Shown here: positions 29,745 to 36,530 of the stretch, piece by piece
Position numbering within the stretch: the first letter of the stretch is position 1
Layout of the letters: each line of letters opens with the position of its first letter
Source of the DNA: Thermoleophilaceae bacterium
GTDB lineage: Bacteria; Actinomycetota; Thermoleophilia; Solirubrobacterales; Thermoleophilaceae
DNA length: 36,530 nucleotides
Assembly (NCBI GenBank): GCA_013698335.1
Contig: JACCVG010000055.1
Location: 1-36,530 of the forward strand
Direction of reading: 5' to 3'
The notes under the pieces: model-generated
The model's database searches: none
Seen by the model: the letters and a program-made list of their open reading frames with translations, nothing else
Told to the model about the DNA's origin: nothing
Made by a program: the position numbers and the translations under genes

Positions 29745-32047
29745 GCCGCGACGGCCTTCTCGCGCGCGGGCTCGAGCGCCAGCTCGAGCACCTCGCCGAT
29801 CGTCATCACCGGATGGAACCGCATCTGCTCGCGAACGTGCACGGGCACGTCGTCGAGATCGCCTCGATTTCGCTCGGGCAGGATCACGTCGGTCAGGCCC
29901 GCCGCATGCGCGGCGAGCACCTTCTGCTTGAGCCCCCCGATCGGCAGCACCCGGCCCTGCAGCGTGACCTCGCCGGTCATCCCGACCGTGTGTCTGACCG
30001 GTCGCCCCGAGAGCAGCGACGCCAGCGCAGTGATCATCGTCACCCCGGCGCTCGGGCCGTCCTTCGGGATCGCTCCCGCCGGGACGTGGACGTGGAACTC
30101 GCGGTTCTCGAATGTCTGCTCTTCGATCTCGAGCTCGCTCGCGTGAGCGCGCACGTAGGAGAGCGCAATCCGAGCGGACTCCTTCATCACATCACCGAGC
30201 TGGCCGGTCAGGACGAAGTCCCGGCTACCGGGCATCGAGGTCGTCTCGACGAACAGCACGTCGCCGCCCGCTCCCGTGACCGCCAAGCCGGTCGCGACAC
30301 CCGCGACAGCGGTTCGTTCCGCGGCCTCCTGGAAGAACTTCTGCCTTCCGAGAGCCTCGCGCACGGCTTGGCCGTCGATGGTGACCGGTGGGGTCGCCGC
30401 CCGCGAGGCGATCCGCGTCGCGGTCTTGCGGATGACCGTGCCCAGCTCGCGCTCGAGCTGCCGCACGCCGGCCTCGCGCGTGTACTCGGTGATCACACCC
30501 TGGATCACCTCGTCGGCGATCTCGACCTCGTCGACCCGCAACCCGTTGCGCTCGATCTGGCGTGGGGTCAGGTAGCCACGCGCGATCGCGAGCTTCTCAT
30601 CGGTCGTGTACCCGTCGAAGCGGATCACCTCCATGCGGTCCAGCAGCGGAGCCGGAATCGTGTCAGTGAGGTTCCCCGTGGCGATGAACATGACCTCCGA
30701 GAGATCGAGCTCGACGTCGAGATAGTGGTCACGGAACGAATGGTTCTGAGCCGGGTCGAGCACCTCGAGCAACGCCGCCGAGGGATCGCCGCGCCAGTCG
30801 GCGCCGACCTTGTCGACCTCGTCGAGCATGATCACCGGGTTGATCGTCCCGGCGTCGCGGAGCGCCCGCACCAGCCGGCCCGGGAGAGCGCCGATATAGG
30901 TACGGCGATGGCCGCGGATCTCCGCCTCGTCGCGGATCCCGCCAAGCGAGACACGAACGAATTCGCGTCCGGTGGCGCGTGCGATCGACTCGCCGATCGA
31001 GGTCTTGCCGGTACCGGGCGGGCCGACGAGGGTGAGGATCGTCCCGCCACCGCGGCGGCGGCTGTCTGAGCCATCGTCCTCGATCCCGCGGTCCTTGCGG
31101 AGCTTGCGCACCGCCAGGTGTTCGGTGATCCGATCCTTGACGTCCTCGAGGCCCGCGTGGTCGGCATCGAGCACCTCCCGGGCGGCGACGGGGTCGAGGC
31201 GCTCCTCCGAGCGCTTGGACCACGGCACGACGATCAGCCAGTCGAGGTAGCTGCGGATGACCGAGCTCTCGGCGGACTGCTCGCCGACCCGCTCGAGGCG
31301 ACCGAGCTCCTTGTCAGCCTGGGCCCGAACCTCTTCGGGCATACCGGCTTCCTCGATCTTCTGGCGGTACTCCTCGATGACGGACGCGTCGTCCTCGCCA
31401 AGCTCCTTCTGAATCGACTCCATCTGCTTGCGCAGGAAGTACTCGCGCTGCTGCTGGTCGGCGCCTTCGCGGACGTCCTCGCGGATCCGGCTGCGCACCT
31501 GGAGCTCAGCGAGCCGCTCGCGCTGGAAGCGAAGCGCCAGCTCGAGACGCTCGGTCACGTCGACGGTCTCGAGCAGCTCGACCTTCTGCGCAAAGGTGAG
31601 GTCGGGCGCGTAGCCGGACGTATCGGCCAGCGTGCCGGGTTCGGTGATCGAGCGAACGAACGCGGCCACGCGACCGTCATCGCCGCGGTGCTCGAGGATC
31701 TCGTCGACGACCGCGCGGTAGTCGCGCTCGAGCTCACGGGTACGCCCGTCCAGCGGTTCGTCATCCGGGCGCTCGTCGACCTCGACGCGCAGCTCGCCCT
31801 GGGAACCGGTGTGCGCCGCTCCGGCGACGCCACGATGGACGCCCGAGAGGGCGACGGCGTTCGCGCCGCCGGGAAGCCGAACGCGATCGGAGACCGCGGC
31901 GACGGTGCCGACCGAGGCGAACTCGTTGTCGTGGCGCGGAACGAGCAAGACGCGTTCCTCGTCGCCGACGTCGACGGCCAGGGTCACGTCCATGTTCGGG
32001 AACACGACCGTGTCATCGAGCGGGATCAGGCGAAGCGTCGTCTTCAT
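29741..32047 (-). CDS. lon: ATP-dependent endopeptidase La
   Basis: LRLIPLDDTVVFPNMDVTL, GPPGTGKTSIGESIARATGR, PKDGPSAGVTM catalytic Ser, GGLKQKVLAAHAAG catalytic Lys. Confidence 0.97.
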   Translation of the reverse strand: MKTTLRLIPLDDTVVFPNMDVTLAVDVGDEERVLLVPRHDNEFASVGTVAAVSDRVRLPGGANAVALSGVHRGVAGAAHTGSQGELRVEVDERPDDEPLDGRTRELERDYRAVVDEILEHRGDDGRVAAFVRSITEPGTLADTSGYAPDLTFAQKVELLETVDVTERLELALRFQRERLAELQVRSRIREDVREGADQQQREYFLRKQMESIQKELGEDDASVIEEYRQKIEEAGMPEEVRAQADKELGRLERVGEQSAESSVIRSYLDWLIVVPWSKRSEERLDPVAAREVLDADHAGLEDVKDRITEHLAVRKLRKDRGIEDDGSDSRRRGGGTILTLVGPPGTGKTSIGESIARATGREFVRVSLGGIRDEAEIRGHRRTYIGALPGRLVRALRDAGTINPVIMLDEVDKVGADWRGDPSAALLEVLDPAQNHSFRDHYLDVELDLSEVMFIATGNLTDTIPAPLLDRMEVIRFDGYTTDEKLAIARGYLTPRQIERNGLRVDEVEIADEVIQGVITEYTREAGVRQLERELGTVIRKTATRIASRAATPPVTIDGQAVREALGRQKFFQEAAERTAVAGVATGLAVTGAGGDVLFVETTSMPGSRDFVLTGQLGDVMKESARIALSYVRAHASELEIEEQTFENREFHVHVPAGAIPKDGPSAGVTMITALASLLSGRPVRHTVGMTGEVTLQGRVLPIGGLKQKVLAAHAAGLTDVILPERNRGDLDDVPVHVREQMRFHPVMTIGEVLELALEPAREKAVAA

Positions 32048-32059
32048 GGTTCGGTCTCC

Positions 32060-32088
32060 ATAGCTGCTTACAGGGAATAAGCAACTAT
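32060..32088. promoter_or_regulatory. Inverted repeat in the lon upstream region, candidate operator
   Basis: ATAGCTGCTTA-CAGGGAA-TAAGCAACTAT, 11-bp arms, one mismatch, 7-nt spacer, 13 bp upstream of the lon ATG. Confidence 0.6.
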
Positions 32089-32264
32089 AACAACCGGACT
32101 TTCCTTGTCCCGCAGAGCGTGACGAGGCTCACAGAACACACGTTCGCACATCTCTAAGGTTGTTCGACCCGACTGGACGCCGCTCCGCGGTGCTCGTTCG
32201 CGCGCTGACCGTCACTGGCGCGCCGCACCCAATCCGAGGCGTTCGAAAGTGAGGCCTTGTTCCC

Positions 32265-32930
32265 GTGCGCAACCAAGCGCCGGCGCGCGCGCTCGTCGCG
32301 ACCGCCGGACTGACAATGTCGTTGATCACCCTGGGCACCCCGCCCACTCCTGTCGCTGCGGCCGCCGAGCGCGAGCCGATCGAACGCGAAGCCGCCGAGA
32401 TTGTCCGCTGGCTACCGAAGCCAGGCGACCGGAACGCCCTACGCGGCCAGTCAATCGCTTCGACGCTGGAGGAAGAGGTCGAACGGCTGCGCCGCGCCGA
32501 GCGGCGCAGGGCGCTGCGACAAGCGGTTCACCCCGTCGCGGCCCGGTACGACTACGGCGAGAGCCAGGGCCGCTTCGGCGTGGCCCGCCCGGGGCACATG
32601 CACGCCGGTCAGGACATCTTCGGCGCGGATGGCGCACCGCTCGTGGCCATCCGCAAGAGCGTCGTCATCGAGACCGGAAGCGACGGCGGTCGCGGCAACT
32701 ACATCGCCCTCCACAGTCCGGAGGCCGACGAGACCTACGTCTACCTGCACCTGCAGGAGCCGGCCGAAGTGCGTCCCGGCGAAACGGTCGGTGCCGGAGA
32801 CCGCGTCGGCTCGATGGGCTGCACGGGCAGCTGCTCAGGCACCCACCTGCACTTCGAGGTCCGCGCCGGCAAGTCGCTCAGCGGCGAAGCGCGCGACCCG
32901 CTGCCGCTGCTCAAGCAATGGGAGGCGTGA
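32265..32930 (+). CDS. Secreted M23 (LytM-type) peptidase
   Basis: Signal peptide; GHMHAGQDIFGADGAPLVAI and GTHLHFEVR zinc motifs. Confidence 0.9.
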   Translation: MRNQAPARALVATAGLTMSLITLGTPPTPVAAAAEREPIEREAAEIVRWLPKPGDRNALRGQSIASTLEEEVERLRRAERRRALRQAVHPVAARYDYGESQGRFGVARPGHMHAGQDIFGADGAPLVAIRKSVVIETGSDGGRGNYIALHSPEADETYVYLHLQEPAEVRPGETVGAGDRVGSMGCTGSCSGTHLHFEVRAGKSLSGEARDPLPLLKQWEA

Positions 32931-33037
32931 TAGCCCGAGCCCCGCTGACCCGATAAGCGAGCGTGGGCCGGAAGAGCCAGCGCCGCGTGCTCTGCGCGCA
33001 AGGCGGCGAATGACTGCCCCACGCGACGTTTATCGGT

Positions 33038-33748
33038 TCAGCGGGTGAAGTACATGGGGTTCGGGATCAAGAACCTTCGGTTCGAGAATCCGCCGCGAAG
33101 GTCTGAGAGCTGATCGCCGACGTTGAGGAGAATCTCGAAGCCGCGCTTCTCGATTCCCGCGCGCGCAGCCGACTTGTACGGGATCAGCGACTTGCTGGTC
33201 TCCGGTAGCGGGCCCGAAAACGTCGTCAGCTCGTAGTCGCCGTGAAAGCCGCGCGTCGCCAGGTTCTGCTTCGAGGCGGTGCGCGCGCTGTCCGGCCGAC
33301 CGGTGATGAAGAAGATGCTGACGTCGAGCCGCCGCGCCTTGCGGAAGAGCTCGTGGATCGGCTCGATCCGCGGCAGACCTTTTCCGGTGCCCGTCGCCGT
33401 CTCAGTCCCGGCTGCGACTACACAGGCGGTCAACTCGGTGCCACCGAACTCCCCCGTGCGCCGCTGGCACTCATAGGTGGAGAGCGCGGTGTCATCGATG
33501 TCGAAGACGATCGCCGGCTTCTTCCCCTTGCCGAGCTTGTCGAGCTGAGCGTTGAGGGCGCGCTTAGCGAGGCGACCGAGCCGCGCCGTATCCCGCCTGA
33601 AGTTTCCGAACTGGTAGTAGTTATCGGCCTCCTCGAAGGACGCCGTCTGCGCGTCAGGGACATTCGGTGCCTGCTCGATCGAGTGAGCGACGGCCGCGAG
33701 CGCCAGGAGGGCGATCGCCGTCAGAAGAAGTGTGGCTAGTCGGCGCAC
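33038..33748 (-). CDS. HAD-family acid phosphatase (class B-like), secreted
   Basis: Signal peptide; IVFDIDDTALSTYECQRR; IFFITGRPDSARTASKQNLATRGF. Confidence 0.9.
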   Translation of the reverse strand: MRRLATLLLTAIALLALAAVAHSIEQAPNVPDAQTASFEEADNYYQFGNFRRDTARLGRLAKRALNAQLDKLGKGKKPAIVFDIDDTALSTYECQRRTGEFGGTELTACVVAAGTETATGTGKGLPRIEPIHELFRKARRLDVSIFFITGRPDSARTASKQNLATRGFHGDYELTTFSGPLPETSKSLIPYKSAARAGIEKRGFEILLNVGDQLSDLRGGFSNRRFLIPNPMYFTR

Positions 33749-33813
33749 GCCTCAATGCTCGCACGTCTTGCGCAATCTTTGCGTCAGCTCGTATCAAGGT
33801 CCCTTCGGGGCAA

Positions 33814-33903
33814 CGGAGAGGGAGGGATTCGAACCCTCGAGACAGGTTAACCCCGCCCACGCGATTTCCAGTCGCGCTCCTTAAGCCACTCGGACACCTC
33901 TCC
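33814..33903 (-). tRNA. tRNA-Ser (anticodon GGA)
   Basis: Minus strand GGAGAGGTGTCCGAGTGGCTTAAGGAGCGCGACTGGAAATCGCGT...GGTTCGAATCCCTCCCTCTCCG; long variable arm. Confidence 0.95.
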
Positions 33904-33949
33904 GGGTGTGGGCCTAGCGTAGCCGCGGAGCCGCGGGGAGCGCAGTCAT

Positions 33950-34525
33950 CTAGAGGCCGAGGCCGCGCACGCCGTCCTCGTTCCAGCCGAGATGGTGGGC
34001 GAGCTCGTGTCGGAGGGTCTGGACGACCTGTGCCTGCAGCAGGTCGGGGTCCCTCCCGAAGTCCCGCTCGAGCGTGTCGCGGTAGATCACGATCCGATCC
34101 TCGTACCGGTCGCGCGCGACGGTGTCGCCGTAGTAGCGCCCGTAGGCGTGGACCTCCGCGCCGTCGTCGGAGACCACCACCGGCACCTCTTCGAGCAGGC
34201 CCCTGAACTCTTCGGGGAGCTCGTCGATCGCGTCGGCAACGATCTGCTCGAAGTCCGAGGGCGACGACGCCGTCCCGGGCGAGGCGGCGAGAGCCTCCGT
34301 GCGCTGAACGATCCGCTCGAACTGGGCCTGGCCGGCGGCGCTCTCACCCATCAGGGCAACGGTCCCCCACGCCGTCACCAGCACGATCGCCAGAGCGACG
34401 GCGGCGATCACGATCAGGTCGCCGGCGCCGGAGAGCTCGGGCGGATTGAGCAACAGCACGGCGAGGCCGGTGGCACACGCGGCGATCGCCGCAGCGCGCA
34501 GGACTGATCTTGGGCCGCTGCTCAT
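33950..34525 (-). CDS. Membrane-anchored metallopeptidase-family protein (HExxH)
   Basis: Two N-terminal TM segments; VVQTLRHELAHHLGWNEDGVRGLGL; start chosen at MSSGPRSVLRAAA. Confidence 0.8.
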   Translation of the reverse strand: MSSGPRSVLRAAAIAACATGLAVLLLNPPELSGAGDLIVIAAVALAIVLVTAWGTVALMGESAAGQAQFERIVQRTEALAASPGTASSPSDFEQIVADAIDELPEEFRGLLEEVPVVVSDDGAEVHAYGRYYGDTVARDRYEDRIVIYRDTLERDFGRDPDLLQAQVVQTLRHELAHHLGWNEDGVRGLGL

Positions 34526-34582
34526 TGCACCGGCAAGGGTACGTACCGTCGCCGTCCGGGCGCGGCGGACCGCGGCTCGCTT

Positions 34583-34834
34583 ATGCTGCGCGCCGTGACC
34601 GAACGCACCCTGCCCATCTTCCTGCTGGTCGCCGCGGCGATCGTTGCGGTCTGCATCTGGCTGGGAGTCTGGTGGCTGGCGATCCCGATCGTCGCGATCC
34701 TGCTCCCGGGGCCGTTCGTCACCCCCGCAATCGTCCAGAAGCTCGCGCTCAAGCGGCGCGGGGCGTCGTTCCAGCGCAACCAGGGCCACCGAGACGCCGG
34801 GTTCACCGACGAGGAGACGCGCACCCTGACCTGA
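34583..34834 (+). CDS. Small membrane protein, unknown function
   Basis: IFLLVAAAIVAVCIWLGVWWLAIPIVAILLPGPFV hydrophobic segments, charged C-terminus. Confidence 0.6.
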   Translation: MLRAVTERTLPIFLLVAAAIVAVCIWLGVWWLAIPIVAILLPGPFVTPAIVQKLALKRRGASFQRNQGHRDAGFTDEETRTLT

Positions 34835-34897
34835 CCTGTCTAGGATCGGGCGATCCGCAGCAAGTTCCTCGAGACGACGCCCGAGCTGTACGAATAC

Positions 34898-35512
34898 GTG
34901 ATCGCCACCGGCGCGCGACAGGACGATGCCCTCGCGCGCGTGGAAAGAGAGACCGCGGCGCTGGGCGATGTCGCAGTGATGCAGGTCGCGCCCGATCAGG
35001 GCGCGTTGATCACCCTCCTCACCAGGATCCAGGGCGCTCACCGAGCGCTCGAGATCGGCACCTTCACGGGCTACAGCGCGATCTGTCTGGCCCGCGGCCT
35101 GGCCGATGGCGGGCGCCTCGTGTGTTGCGAGCTGAGCGATGAGTACGCAGCGATCGCACGTGACAACCTCGATTCCGCGGGAGTCGGCGATCTCGTCGAC
35201 ATCCGTGTCGGCCCTGCGCTCGACACGCTCGCGGCGATGGACCCGGACGAACGGTTCGACGTCGCCTTCATCGACGCCGACAAGACCTCCTACCCCGCTT
35301 ACTACGAGCGCGTTCTCGAACGGCTCGACCCGGGCGGGCTCCTGCTGCTCGACAACGTGCTGCTCGCCGGGCGGGTGCTCGACCCGGCTGATGGCGACGA
35401 CGCGGCGAATGCGGTGGCCGGGCTGAACCGCGCGATCGAAGCCGACCAGCGCGTCGATCTCGTCATGATTCCGATCGCCGATGGGCTCACGATCGTGCGC
35501 AAACGTCGCTGA
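34898..35512 (+). CDS. Class I SAM-dependent O-methyltransferase (CCoAOMT-like)
   Basis: RALEIGTFTGYSAICLARGL, DVAFIDADKTSYPAYYE, LLLLDNVLLAGRV; frame extends upstream to 34844 with conserved-looking SKFLETTPELYEYV. Confidence 0.92.
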   Translation: MIATGARQDDALARVERETAALGDVAVMQVAPDQGALITLLTRIQGAHRALEIGTFTGYSAICLARGLADGGRLVCCELSDEYAAIARDNLDSAGVGDLVDIRVGPALDTLAAMDPDERFDVAFIDADKTSYPAYYERVLERLDPGGLLLLDNVLLAGRVLDPADGDDAANAVAGLNRAIEADQRVDLVMIPIADGLTIVRKRR

Positions 35513-35707
35513 TCGATCTCGCGACCTAAGGCACCAAAGGGCCGCAAACCCGCTCTGGGACGGGCGTCTTTAGGTGCGCTTTACAGACGCCGCCGAATCT
35601 GCAACTATCCCGGGCGTCGCCTGCACCCGGAGATTGCGCCCGACTGTGTGCAAGAGCCGTAACCGGGAAGGCAGGGTAAAACACACCGAGTGAAGGGAGC
35701 AGTTCAC

Positions 35708-36136
35708 ATGACGAAGACGCGCGGATTCTCCGCTGTCATGGTTGTTGCGGCTTCGGCCGTTGCGTTTGCATTCCCGACCGTCGCTGCAGCCGAGAAGTGT
35801 GGCGGCCAGCAGGTTGATGAGCGTTTCCGCAACGTTCAGAGCATCGGCGACGATCGCATCATCGGTTCGGGCAACAACGACACGATCGTTGGTTCGAACG
35901 GCGACGACCTGATTGACGGCCGTGGTGGCCGTGACCGCCTCTGCGGCGGCCGTGGCGAGGACACCCTCAAGGGTGGCGGCGACACGGACAAGCTGTACGG
36001 CAACCGTGGTGACGACAAGCTCGAGGGTGGCGACCAGCGCGACATCCTCGTCGGTGGCATTGGCGAAGACAGCTGCTCCGGCGGCGAGGGCTTCGACGTT
36101 GTCAGCGGCTGCGAGTCCGGCCGCGGCGACAGCTGA
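35708..36136 (+). CDS. Secreted RTX-like nonapeptide repeat protein
   Basis: Signal peptide MTKTRGFSAVMVVAASAVAFAFPTVAAA; GSNGDDLIDGRGGRDRLCGGRGEDTLKGG... repeats; SD gaaggga before the ATG. Confidence 0.87.
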   Translation: MTKTRGFSAVMVVAASAVAFAFPTVAAAEKCGGQQVDERFRNVQSIGDDRIIGSGNNDTIVGSNGDDLIDGRGGRDRLCGGRGEDTLKGGGDTDKLYGNRGDDKLEGGDQRDILVGGIGEDSCSGGEGFDVVSGCESGRGDS

Positions 36137-36167
36137 TCGAACTCAGCTAGTCAGCCGTTAGTACCTG

Positions 36168-36198
36168 AAAAGGCCGGCCCTTCGGGGCCGGCCTTTTT
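36168..36198 (+). terminator. Rho-independent terminator
   Basis: AAAAGGCCGGCCC-TTCG-GGGCCGGCCTTTTT, 32 nt after the RTX gene stop. Confidence 0.92.
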
Positions 36199-36363
36199 CG
36201 TGCGCCGATGCGGGCCATCTCTCACCCGGAGATCGGGGCCGAAGCCGCTCGTCGGCTGCCATGGCAAGGGCGCAAGCGTCGCGCTCGTCGGGCTCGAGGC
36301 CGAGCTCTTGGAAGCGCTCGCTGCCGAGCTGGGCGTCTAGCCTCGCCTGCTGGGCGGCATCCC

Positions 36364-36529
36364 TCAGAAGCTGGGGCGCTCGCGCTCCCCGGACGGCGCC
36401 TCGGGCTCGCTCGTCGTCTCTGGCTCGCTCGTCTCGCGCTGGTCCTGTCCGCTGAGGTCCGAGTCCGGATCGACAGCCGCAGCGTTCTGATGATGCTCGC
36501 GCGCGAGAACACCCTCTTGGTCGGCCACC
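36364..36529 (-). CDS. Partial CDS running off the window: acidic C-terminal tail
   Basis: Minus-strand frame VADQEGVLAREHHQNAAAVDPDSDLSGQDQRETSEPETTSEPEAPSGERERPSF* open to the window end. Confidence 0.35.
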   Translation of the reverse strand, partial: VADQEGVLAREHHQNAAAVDPDSDLSGQDQRETSEPETTSEPEAPSGERERPSF

Positions 36530-36530
36530 T

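Noticed and set aside
29813-32080. Large plus-strand ORFs (418 aa and 320 aa)
   Set aside because: Both are antisense shadows of lon.
32090-32264. Second ydaO-type riboswitch before the M23 peptidase
   Set aside because: Conserved blocks GGGGAACC, GGGGCGAATCC and CCGACAGCTAACC are absent.
34526-35041. N-terminal half of minus-strand ORF 33950..35041
   Set aside because: Overlaps the methyltransferase and small membrane gene; the real metallopeptidase likely starts at 34525.
35521-35690. Possible c-di-GMP-I riboswitch upstream of the RTX gene (GCAAACCC...GGGACG-like string)
   Set aside because: Only fragments of the consensus fit and the rest of the fold could not be aligned; the GGCGTCT/AGACGCC hairpin is noted but not enough for a call.

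Overview
The window is a high-GC actinobacterial-type chromosomal segment. Gene content (non-classical SdhABE, secreted clan-A glycosidases, long SRP RNA) suggests a Thermoleophilia/Solirubrobacterales-like lineage; this is inference, no search was run. It is mostly core chromosome: mdh-icd, sdhA-sdhB-sdhE(CCG), lysC-asd, dnaX-ybaB-[RTX gene]-recR, rsgA, lon-hxlR, a SepIVA-like coiled-coil gene, tRNA-Val(CAC), tRNA-Ser(GGA), a long SRP RNA with Alu domain, and a c-di-AMP (ydaO) riboswitch upstream of an NlpC/P60 gene. No CRISPR, complete mobile element or defence island was seen. The observations I rate highest are: (1) a 13-unit RTX-nonapeptide secreted protein abutting ybaB inside the dnaX-ybaB-recR operon, with a similar protein elsewhere in the window; (2) a 16-nt poly-A run inside lysC that replaces the conserved AAALGA-type motif with no change of length, probably an assembly/masking artefact; (3) a GH3-fold protein lacking both signature catalytic motifs; (4) relics: a frameshifted SnoaL paralog, an integrase C-terminus 1.1 kb from a tRNA-Val with a T-stem mismatch, and an acyl-CoA dehydrogenase tail beside a degraded NlpC/P60 tail; (5) two strong inverted repeats, near lon and rsgA; (6) a small 3-TM protein after sdhE as a candidate SDH anchor. 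I do not see clear proof of a wholly new multi-gene system.
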